A model generated the notes under the pieces. That model saw only the letters and a list, made by a program, of their open reading frames with translations. It searched no databases and had not been told where the DNA came from. A DNA stretch of 64,000 nucleotides from Agarilytica sp045430285 (GTDB lineage: Bacteria; Pseudomonadota; Gammaproteobacteria; Pseudomonadales; Cellvibrionaceae), in NCBI GenBank assembly GCA_045430285.1, contig JAILXV010000003.1, positions 496,001 to 560,000 of the forward strand. The letters run 5' to 3'. The position numbers and the translations under genes are program-made. Position 1 is the stretch's first letter. Each line of letters starts with the position of its first letter. Shown here piece after piece: positions 45,965 to 55,265 of this stretch.

Positions 45965-48900
45965 CTAATTGAGGACTTCTTGCCAATAGATGATGCGGTC
46001 GTGCCCACGATAGCGGCCAAAACTGATTTCAGCGGGAGGAACGATGAGATCGTCGCCGGTATCGCCATTGTTGTTCCAATCGCTGCGCAGCCAGGCGTCA
46101 TTGGTCAGATTTACATCCACATTAAAGGCGCCATCGTTACCCGCGCCAGGTGCGCCAAAGACTAGCCGAGCATCGCCGCCAGTAAAAGCTAAACCAATAC
46201 CTGCTGAAAACGAAAAGAATTCACCCTCGGAGGTGCCGCCGCCAACAGTAACGGTACGATTTGCTTCCGCCGCTAAGGGTGTTCCATCGAAAGATACGAT
46301 TGCGGTTGGGATAACCGTGCAATTGTCCGCCACATTTCTAACGAAGCCTTCGATAGGATCCCATTCTTGTATTTCAAAAGGGACAGAGAGTGGGGCGGTT
46401 TCTGGGCCGTGGGCATCACCGGTAAACAGGCGCCCAAAGCGCACATCTAGGTTACCAAGGGCAATGGCTGTGCAGGTACCCAGTGCCACGCAGTCATCAC
46501 TGGTATCAGCATTCGCGGTGAGCGCCGCGCTTTGAAAATCTGTGGGATCTACCTGAGTGCCGTCGGTACGCACGCTGATCTCTAAGGCAGAATAGGGGCC
46601 ATCGGGGACTTCGTTAATTCCGCTAAGGGCTCTATGAATACCAAAGTTATCGGTACCGTTGATTACGTATTCCCCATTTACCCAGGTACCGCCAGGGGCC
46701 TCTTCAGGGGCTACGACTGCACGCCGGCTAATAATGTTATTCCCGTCGTTCGCGTTTTCCGCGTCGTAAACCAAGGTCGCGGTTGGATAGGTGTCATCAT
46801 AGTTTTGCAGGCGGGTGAGCCCAGCGGTGACGGCTTCAACGGTGAAGTTAATATCGGCGGGGGTGTAGTTAAAGTCTTGCCCCGACATATAGGTAAACCC
46901 GCCCGAGGTACAGCCATTTACCAAGGATTGTGCGGTGATTCGTAAGTGGTCTGGGTAGAAGCGCCCGATGACCTCAGAAGTGCTGCCCACAACATTACCT
47001 GTGCCTAAGTAGTCGCCATCACCGATCTGGGCATTAATGGTAATAGACCCCGCTTCGGGCCAACGTACTAAGGTGTTTTGAAATTCTCCAGGCGTCACAT
47101 TTTTAGTGAAGGTATTTGCCGAGGTGAGTGCGGGCAGATCGCCTGTGCTGGGCAGCGCCAAGGTTTCGACACTTAATACGATACCTTCTTGGGCAATCTC
47201 TGCACCGAAATTAGGCGTAGTACCACCGTCCTCATTTCTAGCCTGAACGATCACGGTAAACGGGGTGTTGCTTGGGACAAAACTGTCTACATCGAGGTTT
47301 GATACGGCATCGGGTCTTTCGACCCGTGTAACAATAATATCAGCCGGACGCACCACCGTAGAATCACTGCTGCCGACGAGAGTCACGGCAGGGTTTGTGC
47401 CGTCGGCCGCGACAAAAACATTGGCATGCAGCGTAACGACGCCGACATCGAAATATTCCATAGTGAATATCGCTTCGCCATCCGCATCAAAGTCCAGGCT
47501 AACAGGGGCAAAATCGACAATATTTCCCGTATCGTTTTCTTCTATGGGGGTGCCATTGATCTCCATATCGGCATTATCGTGGCAGAAAATGGGGTTAACG
47601 CATTCGTAGCCCATATTCACGGTAAGGGTTTGCAGGCTGACTCGGGAATCACAAGCGCCATTAGTGCTATTGGTCTCAATACCTCGGAGGATAAGTTGAT
47701 TGCTCACTCTTCCCGATGTCAGCGGGTTTTGAATGGGGTCCGTTCCGTCGGCATTGTCATCGCCGTCGGCGTCGTTATAAAAACGCAGGCCGGTGGCCGC
47801 AAAGCTAAGAAGCGGGTCTTCGGCAACGCCGTCTTGGTCAGTGATTAAGCCGTCAGTGACATCTATGTCTATATCCGCTTCCGATGTGTTGGCCAGCTGC
47901 AGTTGTACCGAGGACTCGCCAGTATCAAAAGTATATTCCGCCTGCCCTGCCGCAGGGGTACTAAAAGTGCCGGTACCGCTGGCTAGTGTCCAGGTGACAT
48001 CGGTGGCGAGCCAGCCAGGGGTGGATGAGGTCGCGGTCACGGTGATGGTTCTACCGCCGGCCTCTACCCCGAGTTCAGACGCGTCGTGAGCCGCGATAGT
48101 GATGGATTCAGCTTCGCAGGTGACACCAGCACCACTGTGGAAAATCGCATAGTGATCAATGGTATTAAATTCAGCCTCGAACGCACGAGAAAATACGAAT
48201 ACGCTGGCTTCTTCTGTTGTATGTGCGCGCTCACTATCGCGGGCTTGGTCTTCGTCTATGGTGAGACCAATGCGGGTCGATTCTAAATTACAGCGCCTTA
48301 CCCATCCTCCATTCCCGCCATCGCGAGAGCTTTGCGTGGCGATGGCATAAGGTGACGCGTAGGTGTCTGTGTAATTATTGTTATAACAGCCGTTATCGAA
48401 TCCTAGAATGTTGTCTGGCGTGAGAAACATTTCATAGTCGACTGAGCCGCCATCCGTCGCATCCAAGGTATTGTTTAGCCCATCTTCTACCGCAAAGTAG
48501 GCAATGATTTCGTTGGCAGAAATACTGCCATTTATGGCCTCAGCGCGATCGATGGCAACCCTGGCTAAGCTTGAATTTAGCACTGTTGTTGCGGTGACCA
48601 TCCAAGGCTCGGAGACATTATTTGGATCGAGTGCTGGTTCGTTATTGTTTCCCTGAATACCCAGCAACATCGCTGCGCCGCCACTAAAGCTGGAATTGAA
48701 ATTGATATCGAAGGTACCGGTGGAGCCGCCCGTACCGGCAACATATTCATCCCGTATGCGAAAGCCCGCTTCAAAGACATCGCCATTCGGCAAGGTATGC
48801 TCCCCTTCGATAATCGCCACATAATCGATTTCCATTTCAGGGTGAGCGCCGGTGCCGCCGGTAGGCTGAAAGGCTGCAATATCAAAACCCGTATTGGTCA

Positions 48901-50011
48901 CGTTACGCGTGCGTATGGCCGCGGGCGAAGTGCCTTCGGTGGTGGGGAGTGCAAAAATAAGGGGTACGTTATTGAATGGGTTGGGGAAGGTAACCGTGGT
49001 CCAATCGGTAGGCGCAGCAGTACCAGGAATGGTGACGCTGTCTGCCTCAATGTCTCGACCGTTGCGGGTGCCATGAAATGCCCCTTCGATGGCGAAAACG
49101 CCGATTTCCTCTGTAGTGTGTGAACGGTCACTATCGCGAGCTTGATCTTCATCCACTTGAAGCCCAACGCCCGTATCGGAGACGGAACAAATTCTTACCC
49201 AGCCGCCATCGCTGCCATCGCGCGAGTTTTGGCTGGCAACGACCAAAGGCGTTGTACCGCCAAAGCTGCTGGAGTAGTTTCGAACGTAACAGCCGTTACT
49301 CCAGCCCGACACGTTATCGGGCGTGAGTAATGCCTTAATATCCATACCAGAAACGGTGACTTCATCGCCAGACTCCATGGCAATGTAACCAATGGTTTCC
49401 GCGACCACGGTGCCGGTATTGGTTTCTGCACGCTCTAGCGCAACATCCATATCCACAGTACGCACATTGCGAATAGTCACATCGAAAAACGGAACGCCGA
49501 GATCGCCCGCGTCGAGCGTGGGCTGGCTATTGATGGTTTGGACCTGGGCAACCACAGCAGGGGCACTGCCAAAGGTCGTGGGGAAGTTTACGTCGTCCCA
49601 CCCTTGGCCCGCGTTGTAACGGCCTTGGTACGTGCTGGTGGTATAAGCGCCCACCACCATGCGTACTGCACCAGGAAAGGTATAAACACCGGTCTCGGCG
49701 GCGAAATAATCCACCGTCATATCGGCGGTTTGACCATCCGCACCAGGGGGCTCAACCAAGCCGACTTCAAAACCCGTTGTGGTGACATTGCGAATACGCA
49801 CAGTGGCGGGCTGGGTATTACTGTTTGTTGGGGTGACGATGACGACGGGAACGGAACCAAAACTTTGCTGAAAGGTGACGGTTGCCCAGGCCACGGAGCT
49901 ACCGCCAGCGGGGGCATTAATGGTAATACGGTCTACTTTCATATCAATCGCGCTAGCGAGAGAAGCGAAGCTTCCGAGTAGGCAAAACATCACAATGCGA
50001 AGCGTGGTCAA
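45965..50011 (-). CDS. Giant secreted MshQ-like protein (H-type-lectin-like repeats and DUF6701)
   Basis: The 1348-residue paralogue of the downstream gene has a signal peptide (MFCLLGSFASLASA). Two ~300-residue N-terminal units follow. Each contains a pair of H-type-lectin-like segments (VTFQQSFGSVPVVIVTPT, VTFPNPFNNVPLIFALPT) and a block reading NGCY...SRDG..GGWVR.C...DEDQARDS. The C-terminal ~700 residues (from FNTIDHYAIFHSGAGVTCE) match the DUF6701 region of the downstream protein and end in the same RYRGHDRIIYWQEVLN. The start is uncertain: TTG at 50011, GTG at 49993 and ATG at 49990 are all possible, none with a good ribosome binding site. The gap to the next gene is 70 bases. Probable adhesin. 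Confidence 0.8.
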   Translation of the reverse strand: MTTLRIVMFCLLGSFASLASAIDMKVDRITINAPAGGSSVAWATVTFQQSFGSVPVVIVTPTNSNTQPATVRIRNVTTTGFEVGLVEPPGADGQTADMTVDYFAAETGVYTFPGAVRMVVGAYTTSTYQGRYNAGQGWDDVNFPTTFGSAPAVVAQVQTINSQPTLDAGDLGVPFFDVTIRNVRTVDMDVALERAETNTGTVVAETIGYIAMESGDEVTVSGMDIKALLTPDNVSGWSNGCYVRNYSSSFGGTTPLVVASQNSRDGSDGGWVRICSVSDTGVGLQVDEDQARDSDRSHTTEEIGVFAIEGAFHGTRNGRDIEADSVTIPGTAAPTDWTTVTFPNPFNNVPLIFALPTTEGTSPAAIRTRNVTNTGFDIAAFQPTGGTGAHPEMEIDYVAIIEGEHTLPNGDVFEAGFRIRDEYVAGTGGSTGTFDINFNSSFSGGAAMLLGIQGNNNEPALDPNNVSEPWMVTATTVLNSSLARVAIDRAEAINGSISANEIIAYFAVEDGLNNTLDATDGGSVDYEMFLTPDNILGFDNGCYNNNYTDTYASPYAIATQSSRDGGNGGWVRRCNLESTRIGLTIDEDQARDSERAHTTEEASVFVFSRAFEAEFNTIDHYAIFHSGAGVTCEAESITIAAHDASELGVEAGGRTITVTATSSTPGWLATDVTWTLASGTGTFSTPAAGQAEYTFDTGESSVQLQLANTSEADIDIDVTDGLITDQDGVAEDPLLSFAATGLRFYNDADGDDNADGTDPIQNPLTSGRVSNQLILRGIETNSTNGACDSRVSLQTLTVNMGYECVNPIFCHDNADMEINGTPIEENDTGNIVDFAPVSLDFDADGEAIFTMEYFDVGVVTLHANVFVAADGTNPAVTLVGSSDSTVVRPADIIVTRVERPDAVSNLDVDSFVPSNTPFTVIVQARNEDGGTTPNFGAEIAQEGIVLSVETLALPSTGDLPALTSANTFTKNVTPGEFQNTLVRWPEAGSITINAQIGDGDYLGTGNVVGSTSEVIGRFYPDHLRITAQSLVNGCTSGGFTYMSGQDFNYTPADINFTVEAVTAGLTRLQNYDDTYPTATLVYDAENANDGNNIISRRAVVAPEEAPGGTWVNGEYVINGTDNFGIHRALSGINEVPDGPYSALEISVRTDGTQVDPTDFQSAALTANADTSDDCVALGTCTAIALGNLDVRFGRLFTGDAHGPETAPLSVPFEIQEWDPIEGFVRNVADNCTVIPTAIVSFDGTPLAAEANRTVTVGGGTSEGEFFSFSAGIGLAFTGGDARLVFGAPGAGNDGAFNVDVNLTNDAWLRSDWNNNGDTGDDLIVPPAEISFGRYRGHDRIIYWQEVLN

Positions 50012-50147
50012 AGCGAGTAGCCAGTCAATTAAAGAGGTCCATTAAGTTTAGCACTCTCCTAAGTTTTGCCGAAACGCCAACAAAATTCGGCGTTGGCGCC
50101 CAAAACGCGTAGAATCTCCGCGAGTTTTTTCGAGTTAAGACGTGTTT

Positions 50148-50411
50148 ATGGCTTGGGTGGTTTACATCGTTGAGTGTGCTGACGGTAGCTTCTATACCGG
50201 TATCACGACGGATGTGGTGCGCCGGATAGACGAGCACAATCATGCGAAGCAGGGCGCGCGTTATACGCGCGCAAAGCGACCGGTAAACCTAGTGTATTCC
50301 GAAAGCGCAGAAGATCGTTCAAGTGCAACTAAGAAAGAAATCGCCATTAAAAAACTTACTCGAGCACAGAAATTGGCCTTAATAGAATCGGGCGCAGCAG
50401 GAGACCCATAA
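50148..50411 (+). CDS. GIY-YIG domain protein (YhbQ/UPF0213 type)
   Basis: The 87-residue protein has a single GIY-YIG nuclease fold: VVYIVECADGSFYTGITTDVVRRIDEHN, with the family's Arg in VVRRI and a C-terminal KKEIAIKKLTRAQKLALI. Members of the YhbQ family are small, stand-alone nuclease-like proteins reported to act on DNA. I chose ATG at 50148, which gives the usual MAWVVYIVE start. The RNA methyltransferase gene begins one base after its stop, so they are co-transcribed. Confidence 0.88.
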   Translation: MAWVVYIVECADGSFYTGITTDVVRRIDEHNHAKQGARYTRAKRPVNLVYSESAEDRSSATKKEIAIKKLTRAQKLALIESGAAGDP

Positions 50412-50412
50412 C

Positions 50413-51558
50413 GTGGCAGAAGCAATCGGACAAAAATTCGAAGCCCAAGTACGAGGCTTCGCGAGTGATGGCCGCGGCGTAGTGAGCCATCCAAATGGCC
50501 GCACTTTTTTTGTGCCAGGGGTGTGGATGGGTGAGCGTATTGTCGCGCGTATCACGCAGTTAAAAGGGCGCATGGGGTTTGCTGAATGCATCGAGTTGTT
50601 AGAAGCCAGCCCCGAACGCGTTGAGCCCCCGTGTGAGCATCATGGACCGGCAAAAGGTGAATGTGGCGGCTGCCCATGGATGATCGCCAGTTACGACGCA
50701 CAGCTAAAAGCAAAACAGGAACGTATCGATAGCAGCTTTGCTCGCATAGACTGCGACGATAAAGTAAACCCGATATGGCCTGCCCCCTCGCCATTGGGAT
50801 ATCGCACCCGTGCGCAATTAAAAACAGATGGTAAGCAGCTAGGCTATGTCTCGGCGCAGTCGAATACTTTAGCGCCGATTTCGGAGTGTCAGATACTGAC
50901 AGAAAAAAACGCCAAGACCTTAGCCGCTCTTCAGGAGCAATTACCAAACAAAGAATGGCGTGCGGCAAAACGCCACGAGCTAACGTCGATCGATATTGAT
51001 GAAAATACCGATACGTCTTCCGTACGCGTTAATCAACGTTTGCCCTTTCAGCAAGCAAATGCAGAACAAAATAAAAAAATGCTGCAATGGCTAAGCGAAA
51101 AGCTAGAAAATCTCAGTGGACGCAAACATGTACTGGAATTGTTCTGCGGGTCTGGAAATCTAACAGAAACAATCAGTGGTTTTCCTTTTGAAAAAATTAC
51201 GGCCGTTGAAGCGGTAGAAGAAGCGCTTGAAGGCTTAGAGAAAAAATCACTGAATAACGTATCTGCTTTGCAGGCGAATCTATTTTCCGAACAGGGAATT
51301 GAAAAGGCTGTTTTTAATGCAAAAACAGCCGATGTGTTGGTCTTAGATCCACCACGTGAAGGCTTGAAGGTCAAAGGGAATCTGTGCGGTAAGAAATCAA
51401 AAATTAAAGATATATTTTATATCTCCTGTGATCTGGCGACGCTAGTGCGTGATATCGCTTATTTTAAGGAGAATAAATTTAAAGTAAAAGAAATTCAGCC
51501 GCTGGATATGTTTCCGCAAACGCCTCATGTTGAGACCTTGGTGTGGTTGAGGAAGTAA
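50413..51558 (+). CDS. TrmA/RlmD-type uracil-5 RNA methyltransferase
   Basis: The protein has a TRAM-like N-terminus (KFEAQVRGFASDGRGVVSHPNGRTFFVPGV), a four-Cys iron-sulfur cluster (CEHHGPAKGECGGCPW plus C158-like Cys in SECQIL), and a Rossmann methyltransferase core (VLELFCGSGNLTE). The RumA signature follows: DPPREGL and catalytic Cys in FYISCD. It methylates uridine C5 in rRNA or tRNA. At 381 residues it is shorter than RlmD (~430), so the exact target is not certain. The start is GTG, one base past the GIY-YIG stop. Confidence 0.88.
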   Translation: MAEAIGQKFEAQVRGFASDGRGVVSHPNGRTFFVPGVWMGERIVARITQLKGRMGFAECIELLEASPERVEPPCEHHGPAKGECGGCPWMIASYDAQLKAKQERIDSSFARIDCDDKVNPIWPAPSPLGYRTRAQLKTDGKQLGYVSAQSNTLAPISECQILTEKNAKTLAALQEQLPNKEWRAAKRHELTSIDIDENTDTSSVRVNQRLPFQQANAEQNKKMLQWLSEKLENLSGRKHVLELFCGSGNLTETISGFPFEKITAVEAVEEALEGLEKKSLNNVSALQANLFSEQGIEKAVFNAKTADVLVLDPPREGLKVKGNLCGKKSKIKDIFYISCDLATLVRDIAYFKENKFKVKEIQPLDMFPQTPHVETLVWLRK

Positions 51559-51587
51559 ATCTTGGCTGGGTAGTTCCGATTGGTATC

Positions 51588-51691
51588 GAAAAGAGCGCCC
51601 AACATTTTCAAGAACGCTGTGAATATGTCCCTATACGCTTAGCTTCGGTATCCATGCCTCAGATATCTTGAAAACATTGGGCGCTCTTTTC
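51588..51691. repeat. Long imperfect inverted repeat between convergent genes
   Basis: The arms at 51588-51613 and 51666-51691 (26 bases each) are complementary at 24 of 26 positions and enclose 52 bases. Outer parts begin GAAAAGAGCGCCCAA. It lies between the RNA methyltransferase (+) and the small lipoprotein gene (-). The 4-A/4-T flanks inside the arms make it a possible bidirectional terminator, but the stem is far longer than usual. Confidence 0.8.
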
Positions 51692-51731
51692 TATCCTGGG
51701 GACTGAAGAGCGGTGGTATTTATTAGGAGGC

Positions 51732-52136
51732 TTATTTATAAGAATCTAATTCTTCAATAAGCGCAGCGACATCATTTGATAAAGCTTGGCCATGTGAAAG
51801 GCGCTGCGCTCGCTCTGCCAAACTTCGCGCATTGCGAATATTTCCTTGTTCTTTATTGGTAAAGGCAAGCTCAAACCACAACGCCCCGTTATTCGGCTCT
51901 AAGCGCAGCGCACGTTCAAGTTTGGACTTTGCCTGTTCATGCTTGCCCTCATCGCTAAGTAAACGAGCATCTTCAACGAGTGTGACAACGGCTGTGTTGT
52001 TGGATATCGTGTTAGTGGTGAGCGGGGCAATATTTGCGCAGGCGTTTAGTAAAAAAAACATCGCGATGAGAGTATGAGTTTTAACTAAAGAACCAATATG
52101 TGGAAATGTTACCGACTGAATATATCCTTGAACCAT
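51732..52136 (-). CDS. TPR lipoprotein
   Basis: A signal with lipobox (IAMFFLLNAC) is followed by a pair of TPR-like helices (ARLLSDEGKHEQAKSKLERALRLEPNNGALWFELAFTNKEQGNIRNARSLAERAQRLS). No alternative start codon lies between residue 1 and the hydrophobic core, so the ATG at 52136, which overlaps the PBP1b gene by 28 bases, must be used. It is the downstream partner of PBP1b. By position it may be a cofactor of that enzyme, comparable to outer-membrane lipoprotein activators, but this is inference. Confidence 0.75.
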   Translation of the reverse strand: MVQGYIQSVTFPHIGSLVKTHTLIAMFFLLNACANIAPLTTNTISNNTAVVTLVEDARLLSDEGKHEQAKSKLERALRLEPNNGALWFELAFTNKEQGNIRNARSLAERAQRLSHGQALSNDVAALIEELDSYK

Positions 52137-54415
52137 GACTTAATCCGGTTTGTACTTTTGCGTCCGCAGTAATTACTGCGCTCAGTAATGGAATCTTCAT
52201 GAAAGGGTAGGGCATGGGTATGGTGGCAGTTGCGTGAAGACAATAAGCCAGTGGTGGTATCAACACCCAAATATTCAATCGCTTCCGGTGTCGGCATATT
52301 AACAGCTTGCGAAGGCAATTGACGAATGATCTCTCCCCAGACGTTAAGTGCGCCACTCGCACCGGTTAGCTGAACACTTTTATTTTTATCATTGCCGATC
52401 CACACTACGGCGACCTTGTCACCGGTGAAGCCCGCAAACCAACTGTCACGTAAATTATCCGTAGTACCAGTTTTTCCTGCGGCGTTTAACGATTCGGGTA
52501 TCAAACGTTTTAAACCAGCAGCTGTACCGCGCTGTACCACCTGCTGTAAGCCCTTCACCAATAAATAATTCGGCTCGGCCCCTACGGCGGGTGTAACGTT
52601 TAAGTTATAGCGATTTAGCGGAGTACCGTTCATCGTCGTCACATCCCGAATTGCGCGAAAGGGCGTATGAAAACCACCGTTAGCGATCGTATGGTACATC
52701 TGCGTGACTTCGTAAGGGCTTAAATGTACGGTACCTAACAAACCGGAGACGTAATCCGGTAAAGGTTTTTCAACCCCTAAACGATGCACTGTATGCATCA
52801 CATTCTTAACGCCTAGCTCCGTGCCCAAGCGCGCTGCTGAGACGTTATAAGATTTCGCGAGTGCTAGCCAGAGCGGCACCTCTCCGTGAAATTTCTTGTC
52901 ATAGTTTTGCGGCTGCCAGTCTTCAATACCATTTTCCTGCCAGGTAAAGGCTTCATCATTTAACGGCGTTGCTAAATGATAATGCTGAGTCTGCGACAGA
53001 GCGGTCAAATAAATAGCGGGTTTAATTAGAGACCCGATCTGGCGCGAAGCATCTAGCGCACGATTGAATCCTTGGTAACGGGGGTTTCTATCTCCCACTA
53101 CCGCAGAGATTTCGCCATCGGGAACTTTTGCGATAACCACACTTCCTTGTAAGTGGCCATTACTTAATCCGCGATTTTTTTCAAGACGAGATAACTTCGT
53201 TGTTAAGGCCTGCTCTGCAATATTCTGAGTAAATGGGTCAAGGCTGGTAAAAATACGTAAGCCTTCGGAGCGTAAATCAGATTCGCGATAATCACGTTTT
53301 AATTGACGAATCACTAAATCCATAAAAGCGGGATAGCGTGATTGGCCGCGATCAGGGAGTGTAGTGATGGCAATCGTGGAATTTGTCGCCGTTCTATAAG
53401 CGTCTTTACTGATATAGTTCTGGTCACGAAGTGCCCTTAAGACGATATCGCGGCGTTTCTTTGCGCGCTTAGGATGCTTACGTGGATTGTAATAAGCGGG
53501 GCCTTTTAACAGCCCAACTAAAAGCGAGGCTTGATGTAAGGAAAGATGTTCAATGCTCCGCGAGAAATAAAACTGACTCGCCAAGGCGAACCCATGAATG
53601 GCACGGTTCCTATCTTGACCGAAATAAACTTCATTTAAATACGTCTCAAGTATTTCGTCTTTGCCGTAATGTAATTCCAATAGCACTGCCATCATCATTT
53701 CTTTGAGCTTACGGCGAATGGTGCGCTCTTGCGTTAAATAAAAGTTCTTAACCAATTGTTGAGTAAGCGTGCTACCGCCTTGAATCCGCTGCCCCGTAAA
53801 AAGCGTCGTAAACGCGCGCAGCACCGCTTTTGGATCAACCCCGTAATGCTGATAAAAACGTTTATCTTCGGTTGCTACAAGCGCGTCAATTAAAAAGTCA
53901 GGTACCTGCTCCAATCTGACAAGGGTGCGGTCTTCCCCTTGGTTTGGATAAATACCGCCGATGCGAATGGGGTCTAGTCGAATGAGATCAATATTTTCAT
54001 GTGTAGCAGCGTCCTGGATTCTTGCAATCCGATTTCCCCGTAGCTCAACATGAATATACTGAGCTTTTTGCTCACCATCCCAAAAAACAAAGGGTCGTAC
54101 AAAAATGGAAACACGAGCGGAAGAAGATCTAAATTGCCCTGGCTCAGACAGATCAGCCACACGGGTATAATTTAGTTGTTTAAGCTCAGAGCTCAACTGC
54201 TGGGGTGTAATAACTTTATCTGGGTGTAATTCTAAGGGCCGCGCATATACCCGCGCAGGCAAAGAAAAACGTTTCCCCTCGAATTGCGAAACCACTACTC
54301 GATCCAAATAGGTAATATATGCCATGAGCGGTAAACAAAAGCCGAGGCAGATTAGGAAAAGCGCGCGCCATGAGAAACGTAAAAACCGGCGTTTATGAGG
54401 TTTTTTTTTGGACAA
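52109..54415 (-). CDS. mrcB: Penicillin-binding protein 1B
   Basis: The 768-residue bifunctional enzyme has a cytoplasmic basic tail (KKKPHKRRFLRF), one membrane segment, a UB2H-like region, then a GT51 glycosyltransferase (EDKRFYQHYGVDPKAVLRA, GGSTLTQQLVKNFYL, RKLKEMMMAVLLE). The transpeptidase has active Ser in SRQIGSLIKP, SYN in KSYNVSA and KTG in GKTGTT. It polymerises and cross-links peptidoglycan from the inner membrane. The start is TTG at 54415 with CGGGGT upstream. Motifs and length are normal for PBP1b. A TPR lipoprotein gene overlaps its 3' end. Confidence 0.94.
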   Translation of the reverse strand: MSKKKPHKRRFLRFSWRALFLICLGFCLPLMAYITYLDRVVVSQFEGKRFSLPARVYARPLELHPDKVITPQQLSSELKQLNYTRVADLSEPGQFRSSSARVSIFVRPFVFWDGEQKAQYIHVELRGNRIARIQDAATHENIDLIRLDPIRIGGIYPNQGEDRTLVRLEQVPDFLIDALVATEDKRFYQHYGVDPKAVLRAFTTLFTGQRIQGGSTLTQQLVKNFYLTQERTIRRKLKEMMMAVLLELHYGKDEILETYLNEVYFGQDRNRAIHGFALASQFYFSRSIEHLSLHQASLLVGLLKGPAYYNPRKHPKRAKKRRDIVLRALRDQNYISKDAYRTATNSTIAITTLPDRGQSRYPAFMDLVIRQLKRDYRESDLRSEGLRIFTSLDPFTQNIAEQALTTKLSRLEKNRGLSNGHLQGSVVIAKVPDGEISAVVGDRNPRYQGFNRALDASRQIGSLIKPAIYLTALSQTQHYHLATPLNDEAFTWQENGIEDWQPQNYDKKFHGEVPLWLALAKSYNVSAARLGTELGVKNVMHTVHRLGVEKPLPDYVSGLLGTVHLSPYEVTQMYHTIANGGFHTPFRAIRDVTTMNGTPLNRYNLNVTPAVGAEPNYLLVKGLQQVVQRGTAAGLKRLIPESLNAAGKTGTTDNLRDSWFAGFTGDKVAVVWIGNDKNKSVQLTGASGALNVWGEIIRQLPSQAVNMPTPEAIEYLGVDTTTGLLSSRNCHHTHALPFHEDSITERSNYCGRKSTNRIKSWFKDIFSR

Positions 54416-54594
54416 AATTTACCCCGTATAGGAAAACTGTTTTAGCTTCCGTGATTATAACGAGTTTTTATCGCAGCTTGTGTTTGTTTCGCTTGGGTAA
54501 TCTATAAAGACGTGTTTGAGATAAGAATATGGTAATTTTTTAGCAGAAAACGGAGGGATATCTGATGGGGATTGAATTTGATACGATTTGAAGC

Positions 54595-54640
54595 ATTTAG
54601 GCCGATAGTATGACTTTTAAATCAAGCTATCGGCCTAAAT
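54595..54640. terminator. Hairpin between mrcB and the YajG-like gene
   Basis: A perfect 14-bp stem (ATTTAGGCCGATAG at 54595-54608, partner at 54627-54640) has an 18-base loop. It follows the stop of the minus-strand YajG-like gene by 30 bases. No strong T-run follows on the minus strand, so termination may depend on the stem alone. Confidence 0.5.
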
Positions 54641-54670
54641 CAATTTTCTATAAGAATCTCACTTCAACCA

Positions 54671-55255
54671 TTATTCTTCTAATGCTTCGGCAAGTTCTTC
54701 ATCGAAGATAACGTCTTCTATAAGTTTGTCTAATGCTTGGCTCATGACCTCTGTCCAGGTTTTCTCTAGCCCGCCACCTGTTTTCTTTGAATAATTTCCA
54801 GAATAATTAGATGTATAAATAGACTTATTTGACTTCGTATCGATGAAGTTAAGCGTACACTGTATATCACCAGTAAATTCTACCGTCCACATGTTGGGGT
54901 CCATTTCGAACCAAAAGCGATTAACGCTTCCTTCAATTCGTATATCTCCTGACTCGCTAACTTCGTGGTTGTTCTTAGTAAGGCCTGCAGTTATACCATC
55001 GGAAACAAGTTTTCCAACGGTCTCGGTTGTATATATATCAGCGGTATTGTGTCCATACCCATTCTTTTTCCAACCTATTCTAACTTTGTCATCGCGGTTA
55101 TCGCTAAGGTCAGTTAAGGCAAATTTAATAGCGTCAATATCACTAATAGGGCCCTTAAATTCTTTGGCTGGATCATGACGAACGTCTAATGTAGCGTCGG
55201 TGAATGCACAGGCTTGGATCAAAGCAATGGATAGTATAAATAATATTTTTTTCAT
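54671..55255 (-). CDS. YajG-like lipoprotein
   Basis: The protein has a lipoprotein signal (MKKILFILSIALIQAC; lipobox IQAC). The mature domain resembles YajG family lipoproteins: an internal IKFALTDLSDNR, a TVGKLVSDGITAGL segment, and a beta-rich end with SGNYSKKTGGG. The function of YajG is not established. The ATG at 55255 is chosen because AGGAG lies 7 bases upstream; an in-frame start at 55291 adds 12 residues in front of the signal. The stop of the upstream secreted-protein gene is only 10 bases away, so they form one operon. Confidence 0.75.
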   Translation of the reverse strand: MKKILFILSIALIQACAFTDATLDVRHDPAKEFKGPISDIDAIKFALTDLSDNRDDKVRIGWKKNGYGHNTADIYTTETVGKLVSDGITAGLTKNNHEVSESGDIRIEGSVNRFWFEMDPNMWTVEFTGDIQCTLNFIDTKSNKSIYTSNYSGNYSKKTGGGLEKTWTEVMSQALDKLIEDVIFDEELAEALEE

Positions 55256-55265
55256 GGTCGTGCTC

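Noticed and set aside
42044..49981. Many long plus-strand ORFs (up to 163 codons) opposite the giant surface-protein genes
   Set aside because: They arise because the genes on the minus strand lack stops in complementary frames; the translations show no domain or start signal.
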